Assembly: GCA_902463905.1 (NCBI GenBank)
Contig: CABQHF010000070.1
Location: 1-9,156, forward strand
Length of the DNA: 9,156 bases
DNA from: an uncultured Faecalibacterium sp.
GTDB lineage: Bacteria > Bacillota > Clostridia > Oscillospirales > Ruminococcaceae
Reading direction: 5' to 3'
How positions within the stretch are numbered: position 1 is the stretch's first letter; every line of letters starts with the position of its first letter. The notes below the pieces were generated by a model. It was not told the DNA's origin. It searched no databases and saw only the letters and a list, made by a program, of their open reading frames with translations. The position numbers and the translations under genes were made by a program. Shown here piece by piece: positions 1-6,679 of this stretch.

Positions 1-20
1 GCATTGTCATACCAAGCCAT
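1..20 (-). CDS. Divergent gene, 5' end only; possibly a GH13 alpha-amylase family protein
   Basis: Only the first six codons plus part of the seventh are inside the window. Read on the minus strand from the ATG at 20-18, they give M-A-W-Y-D-N followed by a codon starting GC (Ala). Twelve bases upstream is an AGAGGGAG ribosome site (33-40), a rather long spacing, and farther upstream is a good minus-strand promoter (83-91). W-Y-(D/E)-N-A at the very start resembles Clostridia GH13 amylase/glucosidase proteins, which often begin WYxxAVFYxIYPLG. That would suit a neighbour of glgB, but six residues are not enough to prove it. A TTG at 46-44 behind AGGAG (52-56) is an alternative start in another frame. 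That a gene starts here is fairly likely; the product is a guess. Confidence 0.45.
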
Positions 21-82
21 TGTTGAATACCGCTCCCTCTTTGCAAATAATCTCCTGCCGCTGTTCGGTCAGCGACAGGATT

Positions 83-113
83 AGTATAGCACAGATTCTG
101 ACAGATATGTGAA
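83..113 (-). promoter_or_regulatory. Extended -10 promoter for the leftward divergent gene
   Basis: On the minus strand the bases 91-83 read TGCTATACT, an extended -10 element (TGn plus TATACT). A TTCACA at 113-108 is a possible -35 at a long 19-bp spacing, and CACATA at 111-106 would be at 17 bp. The expected start point is near position 76, immediately before a small hairpin (CGCTG/CAGCG, 59-74) at the 5' end of the leader. The orientation away from glgB supports a leftward transcription unit. Confidence 0.65.
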
Positions 114-147
114 TTTTTGCCTGTTTTTGTCAAGATTCGCCAAGAAT

Positions 148-165
148 ACCGGCCATAGTGCCGGT
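148..165. repeat. Perfect 6-bp inverted repeat upstream of glgB
   Basis: ACCGGC (148-153) and GCCGGT (160-165) form a perfect inverted repeat around a 6-nt centre, about 87 bp before the glgB start, between the divergent promoter and the glgB ribosome site. It could be an operator or a hairpin in the glgB leader. I did not find a convincing sigma-A promoter for glgB nearby. The best is TTGCAA (165-170) with TAAATT (186-191) at only 15 bp, so the repeat's relation to the glgB start point is unknown. Confidence 0.35.
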
Positions 166-251
166 TGCAAGTCGTTTTTCTTGGATAAATTGCCCAATCC
201 CGGCGCCGCAGCATCTGTTGCCGGACATCATACACAGAAGGAGATTTTTGC

Positions 252-2195
252 ATGAACTACCCTGCCATCCCTCGTGAATTTTTCAATGGAGACTGCTTCG
301 ACGCCTACCGTATTCTGGGCGCACACCCCTGCACGGCCCCGGACGGAGCCGAAGGCTGGCGGTTTGCCGTCTGGGCACCCGGTGCCACCGCCATCGAGGT
401 GTGCGGCGGCTTTGACGGCTGGGAAACGGGCGTGCCCATGGAGCGCGCCGAGACCGGTGTGTGGAATGCCTTTATTCCGGGGCTGGCCGAAGGCAACCTT
501 TATAAATACCGCGTCCACGGAGCCGACGGCAGCGTGGTGATGCGCAGCGACCCCTACGCCTTTTCCACCGAGCTGCGCCCCGGCACGGCCAGCAAGCTGG
601 CAAAGCTGGATTTTGCCTTTGACGACCACGCCTGGATGGAGCGCCGCGACAAATGCCGCAACCGCCCGCTGAACATCTATGAGCTGCACGCCGGCAGCTG
701 GAAGCACAAACCCGGCAGCACCCAGCCCGACGGCTCGGACGGCTGGTACAACTACGAGGAACTGGCCAAGGAGTTGATCCCCTGGCTGCTGAACCACCAC
801 TTTACCCATGTGGAACTGCTGCCGCTGGCCGAGCACCCCTTTGACGGCAGCTGGGGCTACCAGACCACCGGTTATTTCTCGGTGACCAGCCGCTACGGCA
901 CCCCGGCTCAGTTTGCTTCCTTCGTCAATGCCTGCCACCGCATGGGCATCGGCGTGATCATGGACTTTGTGCCGGTGCACTTTGCGGCCAACGCCGACGC
1001 ACTGGCCAAATTTGACGGCACCTACCTGTATGAGTACGACAGTGACGTAGGCCACAGCGAGTGGGGCACCTGCAATTTCAACTACTACCGTCGGGAGGTG
1101 TGCAGCTTCCTGAGCAGCGCCGCCGGGCTGTGGATGGACGTGTACCACTGCGATGGCATCCGCATGGACGCCATCTCCCGCGCACTGTACTGGCAGGGCG
1201 ACCCCAACCGCGGTGTGAATGAGGGCGCGGTCAACTTCCTGCGCAGCCTGAACCACGGGCTGAACAAGCGCTGGCCCACCGGAATTTACATGGCCGAGGA
1301 CTCCACCAACTTCCTCAAGGTCACCGCTCCCACCCGCTACGACGGTGTGGGCTTCGACTACAAGTGGGACATGGGCTGGATGCACGACACGCTGGACTAC
1401 TTTGCCACCCCCTTCGGGGAGCGGCCGGGCATCTACGGCAAGCTGCTGTTCAGTATGCACTACTTCTATAACGAACTGTATCTGCTGGCGCTGAGCCACG
1501 ACGAAGTGGTACACGGCAAAAAGACCATCATCGACAAGCTGTGGGGCAGCTACGCGGAAAAATGCGCCCAGCTGCGCACCCTCTATTTTTATATGTACAT
1601 GCACCCGGGCAAAAAGCTCAACTTCATGGGCAACGAGCTGGGACACTTCCGGGAGTGGGACGAAAAACGCGAACTGGACTGGGATCTGCTCAAGTACCCC
1701 TTCCACGATGCTTTCCAGAAGTATTTTGCCCGCCTGAGCCTGGTGTACGCCACCGAGCCCGCCCTGTTTGACGGCGAATACAACCCCGACTGCTTTGAGT
1801 GGGTGTCCAGCGAGAGCTGTACCGAGGGCGTTTACGCCTGGCTGCGCAAGGGCCGGGGCCAGAACCTGCTGTGCATCATGAACACCCAGGATCACGCCCA
1901 CAAAAAGTTCCCGCTGTACCTCAAGTTCCCCTGCTCTGCGGAACTGGTGCTGGACACCGAGGCCGCCGAGTGGGGCGGTGCCCACAAGGGCCGCCGCAAG
2001 CTGTACTTCCACACCGCCGACGGCGGCGTGTACGGCCGGGATTACACCCTCACCGTAGATCTGCCCGCCATGGGCAGCTGTCTGCTGCGCCTGACCCCGG
2101 AGGCCCCCAACCCGGACGCCGCCCGCATCAGTGCCAACAAGGCCATGACCCAGAAGCGCCGTGCCGCCCGCACCGCTGATAATTCCAGAAAGTAA
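252..2195 (+). CDS. glgB: 1,4-alpha-glucan (glycogen) branching enzyme
   Basis: This 647-residue cytoplasmic GH13 enzyme makes alpha-1,6 branches in glycogen by cutting an alpha-1,4 chain and transferring it. A CBM48-type N-terminal domain lies at about residues 15-110 (WAPGA...FDGW), then the catalytic barrel. Visible family motifs are HAGSW, the GSWGYQ-TGYF substrate segment (around residues 200), DGIRMD with nucleophile Asp306, MAEDST with acid/base Glu349, and LSHDEVVHGK with Asp417, so all three catalytic acids are present. The usual AEEST motif is AEDST here; the catalytic Glu is kept. GNELGHFREWDE and a C-terminal beta domain follow, ending in a short basic tail. The length is at the shorter end for GlgB, consistent with one N-terminal carbohydrate-binding module rather than two. 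ATG 252 is chosen because AAGGAG (238-243) sits 8 nt upstream. No other glycogen gene is visible in the window. A terminator follows, so it appears to be monocistronic. Confidence 0.95.
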   Translation: MNYPAIPREFFNGDCFDAYRILGAHPCTAPDGAEGWRFAVWAPGATAIEVCGGFDGWETGVPMERAETGVWNAFIPGLAEGNLYKYRVHGADGSVVMRSDPYAFSTELRPGTASKLAKLDFAFDDHAWMERRDKCRNRPLNIYELHAGSWKHKPGSTQPDGSDGWYNYEELAKELIPWLLNHHFTHVELLPLAEHPFDGSWGYQTTGYFSVTSRYGTPAQFASFVNACHRMGIGVIMDFVPVHFAANADALAKFDGTYLYEYDSDVGHSEWGTCNFNYYRREVCSFLSSAAGLWMDVYHCDGIRMDAISRALYWQGDPNRGVNEGAVNFLRSLNHGLNKRWPTGIYMAEDSTNFLKVTAPTRYDGVGFDYKWDMGWMHDTLDYFATPFGERPGIYGKLLFSMHYFYNELYLLALSHDEVVHGKKTIIDKLWGSYAEKCAQLRTLYFYMYMHPGKKLNFMGNELGHFREWDEKRELDWDLLKYPFHDAFQKYFARLSLVYATEPALFDGEYNPDCFEWVSSESCTEGVYAWLRKGRGQNLLCIMNTQDHAHKKFPLYLKFPCSAELVLDTEAAEWGGAHKGRRKLYFHTADGGVYGRDYTLTVDLPAMGSCLLRLTPEAPNPDAARISANKAMTQKRRAARTADNSRK

Positions 2196-2204
2196 TATTT
2201 GTGC

Positions 2205-2245
2205 AAAAATGTCCTGTCTGCTCTGAAAGCGGCGGGACATTTTTT
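2205..2245 (+). terminator. Intrinsic terminator after glgB
   Basis: AAAAATGTCC (2205-2214) pairs perfectly with GGACATTTTT (2235-2244), with further partial pairing inside the loop and a T run through 2245. It begins 10 nt after the glgB stop codon. Because the 5' arm starts with an A run, it could also stop transcription coming from the right. Confidence 0.9.
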
Positions 2246-2265
2246 GCTTTTGCCTGCCGGACGGC

Positions 2266-2295
2266 TGGACAGTGCCCCCTGTGGTTTGCTATACT
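2266..2295 (+). promoter_or_regulatory. Promoter of the three-gene operon
   Basis: TGGACA (2266-2271) is a 5/6 match to the -35 consensus. It is followed by an 18-bp spacer and TATACT (2290-2295) preceded by TGC, an extended -10. The expected start is near 2302, giving a leader of about 50 nt before ATG 2352. It lies directly after the glgB terminator, so the downstream genes form an independent transcription unit. Confidence 0.85.
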
Positions 2296-2317
2296 GTAGA
2301 CTGTGAAATTGTGTTGT

Positions 2318-2330
2318 GTGTAACTTACAC
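2318..2330. promoter_or_regulatory. Candidate operator: GTGTAA-C-TTACAC palindrome in the leader
   Basis: A perfect 6+6 inverted repeat around a single central C lies about 16 bases after the expected transcription start and 3 nt before the AAGGAGG ribosome site. Such a one-base centre cannot form an RNA hairpin loop without opening the inner pairs, so a DNA-binding dimeric repressor is a more natural explanation than an RNA structure. I cannot assign it to a known regulator. Confidence 0.45.
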
Positions 2331-2351
2331 TTTAAGGAGGAATTTTTCTTC

Positions 2352-4274
2352 ATGTCAGCAACTCTTTCCAAGCTGCGCATCTCGTGGGTGAGCAAAGCCC
2401 TGCTGGGCTATGTCGTGTCCGCGCTGGCGCTGGTGGTGCTGGGCGTTGCCGCTCCGGGCAGCGCCGTGTTCTTCCCGCTGGTGAGCCTGTGGTGCAACCT
2501 GGCCCTGTTCGGGCTGGTGCTGGTGGTGCTGCGGGTGGCAGGCATCGAGTTCGACCTGTTCCACTGGGCCGTGATCATCGGTTTCTGGGCGGCAGCGCTG
2601 CTCTACTTCTACTGGGCCGAGACCCGCCGCAGCTTCATATACATCTGGGATTACGTCAACTACATCAGCAAACAGTATGGTGCCGAAGCTGCCTTTGCCC
2701 AGCCCCCCATGACCGGCTTCCACTATATCTTCGACTCCCTGGCCGAGGACTACACCAACTTCATCACCCTGTTCATCGAGTTCCCGTTCTGCCTGACCGA
2801 CCGCACCGGCGACAGCTTTGCGATCTGCCAGGTGTTCAGCATCGTGCCCATGCTGCTGCTTCTGCTGGCCGGTCTGGTGGTCAAGGTAGGGCAGATGCTG
2901 CAGGTGAAGAACCGCTTCTGGTTTTTCCTCATTGGCCTGTCCTGGACTTTTACTTACCCGTGGCTGCGCATGAGCGCCGTGCTGAGCCAGCCGGACTGGT
3001 TCGGCCTGATCTTTGCCTTCAGCATCCTGTTGCTGACGTTGGATTTCCGCTTTGAAAAGCTGGACTTCCCCCGGTTCGGGCTGCTGTTCCTGTCCACGGC
3101 AGCCATCATCCTGTCCCGCCGGTGGTATCTGTACTTCGTGGTGGGCTACTACTTTGCCTACGCCGTGCTGGTGCTGGTGAGCAGCGCCCGCATTGCCAAA
3201 GTGGGCCGGAAGCAGGAGGCCCTGCTGCAGTTGCGCAACCTCATCCTGTTCGGCCTGATGTCCATGGTGGCCATGGTTATCCTGCTGTGGCCGCTGGTGA
3301 GCCGCATTCTGGGTTACAACTACTCCGACCGCTATTCCTACTACAACGGCGGCGGCCTTGCTGCCGAGATCAGCCTGCAGTTCTGGCGCATGGGCCTGCT
3401 GAACCTCGTGCTCATCGGGCTGGGCCTGTGGTTCTGCTTCAAGCGCAGAAAGATGCCCGCCCTGCCCTGCCTTGCCGGGCTTGAGATCCTTCTGGGCATG
3501 CTGCTGTTCACCCGCATCCAGAACACCGGCTCCCACCAGATGCTGCTGTTCCTGCCGGGGTGGTTCATCCTGTTCCTGCTGGGCGCAGCGGCGCTGGCCG
3601 AGGGCATCACCCGCCGCCGGAACCTCAAGATCGCCTACTGGGTGTTCACCCTCATGTTTGCCACCTCGGTGCGCTGCTCCCCGCTGACCACCATCGCCCT
3701 GCCGGATATCGTGATCGACAACTTCCCGCTGGCCTCCACCAAGGAATTCGTCCGGCTGGACGGCCTGATCTACGACCGCAAGGATCTGCCCCAGATCCAG
3801 GCCATCGCCAAGTGGATCGACAGCCACTGCGCCGATGGCGAGGTGACCTACATGATCCCCCACGATATGCTCTACTGCTCGGATCACTTCAAGAACTGCT
3901 TTTTGCCGGAAACACCCATCAACAGCAAGCTGTCCTTCGGCTTCTCGGTGCCCGGCACCCACGATTTCCCCATGCAGTTCTTTGAGGCCAAGTATGTCAT
4001 CACTGCCGACCCCTTCCCCCAGACCTACGTCGGCAACGGCGAAATGTCTCACAAGCTGAACGAACAGTTCCTCGCCGTGCGCGACGAATATTTTGAGCTG
4101 GAAGAGACCTTCGATATGGGCAACGGCACCACCTTTACCATCTGGCGGCGCACCAAGGCCCCCACCCGCGCCGAGGTGGAGTACTACCTCAGTGCCTTTA
4201 CCGAAGAAAATGCCAAGTACCCGGAGATGTTCTCGGAACTTGCTGAAAACTGGCTTGCCGCCCGTGGGCTGTGA
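2352..4274 (+). CDS. Polytopic membrane protein, GT-C glycosyltransferase-like, with soluble C-terminal domain
   Basis: A 640-residue integral membrane protein. Hydrophobic segments run from about residue 15 to 440, roughly ten to twelve passes. A polar, probably extracytoplasmic region at about 450-640 follows. Features recalling GT-C (GT39/GT83-type) lipid-linked-sugar glycosyltransferases are an acidic residue in the first large loop (IWDYVNYI, Asp100), an aromatic-rich loop after it, and a late RIQNTGSHQ...LPGW segment (388-404) preceding the last helices. The C-terminal region carries AKYVITADPF (546-555), a type of strand found in soluble domains of such proteins. By family these would transfer a sugar from a polyprenyl-phosphate donor; that role is inferred and the substrate is unknown. 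ATG 2352 is used because AAGGAGG (2334-2340) precedes it by 11 nt. An in-frame GTG at 2316 would add 12 residues encoded by the ribosome site itself. It is the first gene of the operon. Confidence 0.6.
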   Translation: MSATLSKLRISWVSKALLGYVVSALALVVLGVAAPGSAVFFPLVSLWCNLALFGLVLVVLRVAGIEFDLFHWAVIIGFWAAALLYFYWAETRRSFIYIWDYVNYISKQYGAEAAFAQPPMTGFHYIFDSLAEDYTNFITLFIEFPFCLTDRTGDSFAICQVFSIVPMLLLLLAGLVVKVGQMLQVKNRFWFFLIGLSWTFTYPWLRMSAVLSQPDWFGLIFAFSILLLTLDFRFEKLDFPRFGLLFLSTAAIILSRRWYLYFVVGYYFAYAVLVLVSSARIAKVGRKQEALLQLRNLILFGLMSMVAMVILLWPLVSRILGYNYSDRYSYYNGGGLAAEISLQFWRMGLLNLVLIGLGLWFCFKRRKMPALPCLAGLEILLGMLLFTRIQNTGSHQMLLFLPGWFILFLLGAAALAEGITRRRNLKIAYWVFTLMFATSVRCSPLTTIALPDIVIDNFPLASTKEFVRLDGLIYDRKDLPQIQAIAKWIDSHCADGEVTYMIPHDMLYCSDHFKNCFLPETPINSKLSFGFSVPGTHDFPMQFFEAKYVITADPFPQTYVGNGEMSHKLNEQFLAVRDEYFELEETFDMGNGTTFTIWRRTKAPTRAEVEYYLSAFTEENAKYPEMFSELAENWLAARGL

Positions 4275-4301
4275 GCTTTGAACCAAAAGGAGATCCCTGC
4301 C

Positions 4302-5276
4302 ATGGAACAAACTGCAAATACCTTGCCGCAGGTCACACTGGGGCAGTACAAGGGCCTGCCGATCACCCGCCGGGTGCGCCCGGTGACCGAAGCCGCCGTT
4401 GCTTCTGAACTGAAAAGCCTTGCCCGCCGTCATGCGCCTTTCTGCGCCACCAGCGCCCCCGCTGCCCGGGGGATGCGGGTCACGCTGGATTTTGAGGGCT
4501 TTCTGGACGGCGCGCCCATCCCGGACAGCCGCATGGAACAGGTGGCCGTGACACTGGGCACCGCCCAGCTCATGCCTGCCGCCGAGCAGGCCGTGTACGG
4601 CCACTGCGCCGGAGAGACCTTCCGCTTTGATTTCACCTACCCGGACGAGTTCCGCGTGCCGGAGCTCTCCGGCAAAACGGCGCAGTTCGAGATCTGCCTG
4701 CACACGGTGGAGCAGAAGCAGGAACCCACCGTGGACGATGCCCTGGCCCAGCGGCTGGGCTTTGCCACGCTGGACGCCCTGCGGGAGAGCATCCGTGCCA
4801 AGAAAGCGGCTTCTCACGAGGCCAACGCTGACCGTCTGGCTGAGGCTGCCCTGCTGGACCTGGCCGGGGCCAATCTGACCGTGGAGCTGCCAGCTGCCGT
4901 GCTGGACCAGAACGCCGACCACGCGCTGCAGCAGCTGAAGGATAAGCTTTCCCGGAGCCGCTTCTCGCTGGAGCTGTACTGCCAGGCCAACAACACCACG
5001 CCGGAACAGCTGCGGGCCGGCTATCGCCAGGACGCCGCACGCCGCATGCGCGCGATGCTGGCCGTGCCGGCCATTGCACAGGCCGAGAACATCACTGTGA
5101 GCAATGAGGAAGTGGACGCCGAATACGCCCGTCTGGCCCGGCTGCACGGCAACCCGGAGGAGGAGATCCGCCGGGTTCTGGCCCGTGATGCTGTGGCCGC
5201 CGCCCTTACCAACCAGAAGGTCCAGCGCTTTCTGCTGGACCATGCAGCTGTCACGTCGATCGTAGAAAAGGAGTGA
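4302..5276 (+). CDS. Trigger-factor-like protein lacking the N-terminal ribosome-binding domain
   Basis: This 324-residue protein matches the middle and C-terminal parts of trigger factor (Tig). Residues 11-20 (VTLGQYKGLP) correspond to the linker just before the FKBP-type prolyl isomerase domain. The PPIase-like domain is about 56-138 (MRVTLDFEGFLDG, VTLG, AGE, PELSGKTAQFEI). The helical substrate-binding arms are about 143-324, starting at the conserved LDALRESIR-type segment (157-165). Canonical trigger factors are 420-450 residues and begin with a ribosome-docking domain carrying a GFRKGK-like loop; none is encoded here. The GFEE of the isomerase core is replaced by AAEQ (93-96), so isomerase activity is doubtful. 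A holdase or assembly chaperone for its operon partners is an inference. ATG 4302 is preceded by AAGGAG (4287-4292) at 9 nt; a TTG at 4278 lies upstream of that site and is rejected. It sits 27 nt after the membrane-protein gene and is translationally close to the next gene. Confidence 0.8.
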   Translation: MEQTANTLPQVTLGQYKGLPITRRVRPVTEAAVASELKSLARRHAPFCATSAPAARGMRVTLDFEGFLDGAPIPDSRMEQVAVTLGTAQLMPAAEQAVYGHCAGETFRFDFTYPDEFRVPELSGKTAQFEICLHTVEQKQEPTVDDALAQRLGFATLDALRESIRAKKAASHEANADRLAEAALLDLAGANLTVELPAAVLDQNADHALQQLKDKLSRSRFSLELYCQANNTTPEQLRAGYRQDAARRMRAMLAVPAIAQAENITVSNEEVDAEYARLARLHGNPEEEIRRVLARDAVAAALTNQKVQRFLLDHAAVTSIVEKE

Positions 5277-5280
5277 TCGT

Positions 5281-6582
5281 ATGGGCTTTTTTACAAGAGC
5301 TGCGATGGATGCACTGATGAAAACCACCCATCCGGAGATCAACCGCCGCCAGTGCTGGAACCTGCACCCGCACCGCAAATCCTGCACGGCCTGCAAGGAT
5401 ATCTGCCCCTACGGCGATCAGATCTTTACCCGTCCCAACCTCGTTAAGGATTGGGACCCCTGCACCGACTGCGGTCTGTGCGTCTCCGTATGCCGCAGCC
5501 GCTGCATCTCCCCCTCGCCGGAGCAGGTGGAGCGCGACACCTCTGCCGCCGACACCGACAACGATACCATCTGGATCGGCTGTGAGAAGTCGGCCCGCAA
5601 AAACTCCATGGTGCGCGCCTGCATCGCGTCCCTTTCCTGGGAGGCGCTGGCCTATCTGGCCCTGAACAAAAAGATCGTGCTGGACCTGACCCCCTGCGGC
5701 GAGTGCGAGAACGACACCTGCGCCGACCAGCTGCGGGCCGAGCTGACCCGCCTGGTGGAGTTCTTCGGGGAAACGATGTTCGAGGCCCGCTTCACGCTGG
5801 CCTATGAGCCGGACGAAGCCCCTTACCACGTCAAGGAGCTCACCCGCCGCGAGATGTTCGAGCAGGTGGGCCACGGCTCCAAGAGCGGCACCAAACAGCT
5901 GCTGCGCATGCTGCCCGGCCTGCGCGCCGACGAGGACGGCGGTGCAGACTTCCGCCTGCTGCTGCACCAGCGTACCAGGCAGCTCAAGGCCGCCATGCCG
6001 GACAATCCCCTGCACTACGGCTGCTATCTGCCCAGTTTCACCGACAAGTGCTTTGCCTGCGGCAAGTGCGAAAAAGCCTGCCGTGCAGGCGCCCTGAAGC
6101 AGGAGGACCTGCCGGACGGCCAGACCCGCATGGTGGTCACCCCGTGGAAGTGCAGTGAGTGCGGCGTGTGCGTGGCGGCCTGCTCCAACAAGGGGCTGGA
6201 CGGCATGAAGCTGCGCCAGCTCACCACCCTTGGCCCGGTGAGCCTGCACAAGTGCACCAAGACCCTGTGCAAGAACTGCGGCAAGCCCATTGCTCCGGAC
6301 AGCGCCGAGGGCCTGTGCTCGGTGTGCCGCATCAAGGAGCGCACCAAACAGCGGCAGGAAGAAGCCCGTGCCCGCGCACAGAAGCTCAAGGAAGAGCGGG
6401 AGGCCAAAAAGGCCGCCGAGGAAGCCGCTAAGGCGGCAGAGCAGGCAGCTGCCCCGGCTGCAGAACCTGCCGTGGAGGCCGCTGCCCCCGCCGCACCGCA
6501 GTCCGTGGCTGCCATGCTCACCGATGAGGCTGCCGCTGCTGCCGGTGCAGAAACTGCCGCCGCTGTGCCCAAAACCGATTGA
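5281..6582 (+). CDS. Multi-cluster 4Fe-4S ferredoxin-like protein with zinc-ribbon-like segment and Ala/Pro-rich tail
   Basis: A 433-residue cytoplasmic protein with 28 cysteines. In order it has: a first cluster motif C35-x2-C38-x3-C42-P, missing the usual first Cys (Arg at 32; C25 may substitute); a complete C61-x2-C64-x2-C67-x3-C71 motif; a middle domain at about 97-190 with C101, C114, C139, C142 and C147 around an IASLSWEALAYL helix; two complete CxxCxxCxxxC motifs (257-267 and 291-301); a zinc-ribbon-like CKNC(330-333)...CSVC(346-349); a charged helical stretch at about 352-390; and an Ala/Pro-rich tail to 433. It should carry several electron-transfer clusters; partner and pathway are unknown. 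The tail is compositionally like that of RnfC, but no other Rnf features are seen. ATG 5281 follows AAGGAG (5268-5273), which lies inside the end of the previous gene, so translation is probably coupled. It is the last gene of the operon, and its stop codon overlaps a new promoter. Confidence 0.85.
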   Translation: MGFFTRAAMDALMKTTHPEINRRQCWNLHPHRKSCTACKDICPYGDQIFTRPNLVKDWDPCTDCGLCVSVCRSRCISPSPEQVERDTSAADTDNDTIWIGCEKSARKNSMVRACIASLSWEALAYLALNKKIVLDLTPCGECENDTCADQLRAELTRLVEFFGETMFEARFTLAYEPDEAPYHVKELTRREMFEQVGHGSKSGTKQLLRMLPGLRADEDGGADFRLLLHQRTRQLKAAMPDNPLHYGCYLPSFTDKCFACGKCEKACRAGALKQEDLPDGQTRMVVTPWKCSECGVCVAACSNKGLDGMKLRQLTTLGPVSLHKCTKTLCKNCGKPIAPDSAEGLCSVCRIKERTKQRQEEARARAQKLKEEREAKKAAEEAAKAAEQAAAPAAEPAVEAAAPAAPQSVAAMLTDEAAAAAGAETAAAVPKTD

Positions 6583-6607
6583 CGCCGCGCGGATTCAATG
6601 TTATACT
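6579..6607 (+). promoter_or_regulatory. Near-consensus promoter overlapping the ferredoxin stop codon
   Basis: TTGACG (6579-6584, 5/6 match) includes the TGA stop of the ferredoxin gene. A 17-bp spacer leads to TATACT (6602-6607), preceded by TGT as an extended -10. The expected start is near 6614. It is the best promoter between the ferredoxin and the peptide-binding protein gene, yet a terminator lies only about 30 nt downstream of the start. Confidence 0.8.
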
Positions 6608-6609
6608 TG

Positions 6610-6627
6610 CGTTGGTTACCCGTTGGT
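6610..6627 (+). repeat. Short direct repeat (CGTTGGT x2, 11-bp period) at the start point
   Basis: CGTTGGT occurs at 6610-6616 and again at 6621-6627, an 11-bp step of about one helical turn, across and just after the expected transcription start. It could be a regulator-binding site or chance. The intervening GTTACC (6615-6620) is also complementary to GGTAAC (6649-6654) in the terminator 5' arm. Confidence 0.3.
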
Positions 6628-6636
6628 AGCTGTACG

Positions 6637-6679
6637 CTGTTACAAAGAGGTAACGGATGGATTCCGTTGCCTCTTTTTT
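6637..6679 (+). terminator. Intrinsic terminator with a competing upstream hairpin (possible attenuator)
   Basis: The terminator stem is 6644-6657 with 6663-6676: 14 bp including one G-U pair, a 5-nt loop, and T residues through 6679. It would end the ferredoxin operon. CTGTTAC (6637-6643) can instead pair with GTAACGG (6650-6656) around an AAAGAG loop, which would disrupt the terminator. The terminator fold looks the more stable by eye. A transcript starting at about 6614 and ending here would be about 66 nt. Confidence 0.85.

Noticed and set aside
228..2240. Long minus-strand open frame (670 codons) opposite glgB
   Set aside because: It is antisense to a gene with intact catalytic motifs. 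The translation is low-complexity Val/Gly/Ala/His/Gln-rich, as expected from the complement of GC-rich codons, and has no recognisable domain.
2316..2351. Upstream GTG start for the membrane protein
   Set aside because: The extra codons cover the palindrome and the AAGGAGG ribosome site that serves ATG 2352.
4278..4301. Upstream TTG start for the trigger-factor-like protein
   Set aside because: It lies before the AAGGAG site at 4287-4292, which is correctly spaced for ATG 4302.
2355..5396. Minus-strand open frame of 1013 codons opposite the membrane-protein and trigger-factor genes
   Set aside because: It crosses two clear plus-strand genes and into a third. Its composition (Gln/His/Gly/Val) is typical of antisense frames in GC-rich DNA, and no ribosome site or family motif is seen.
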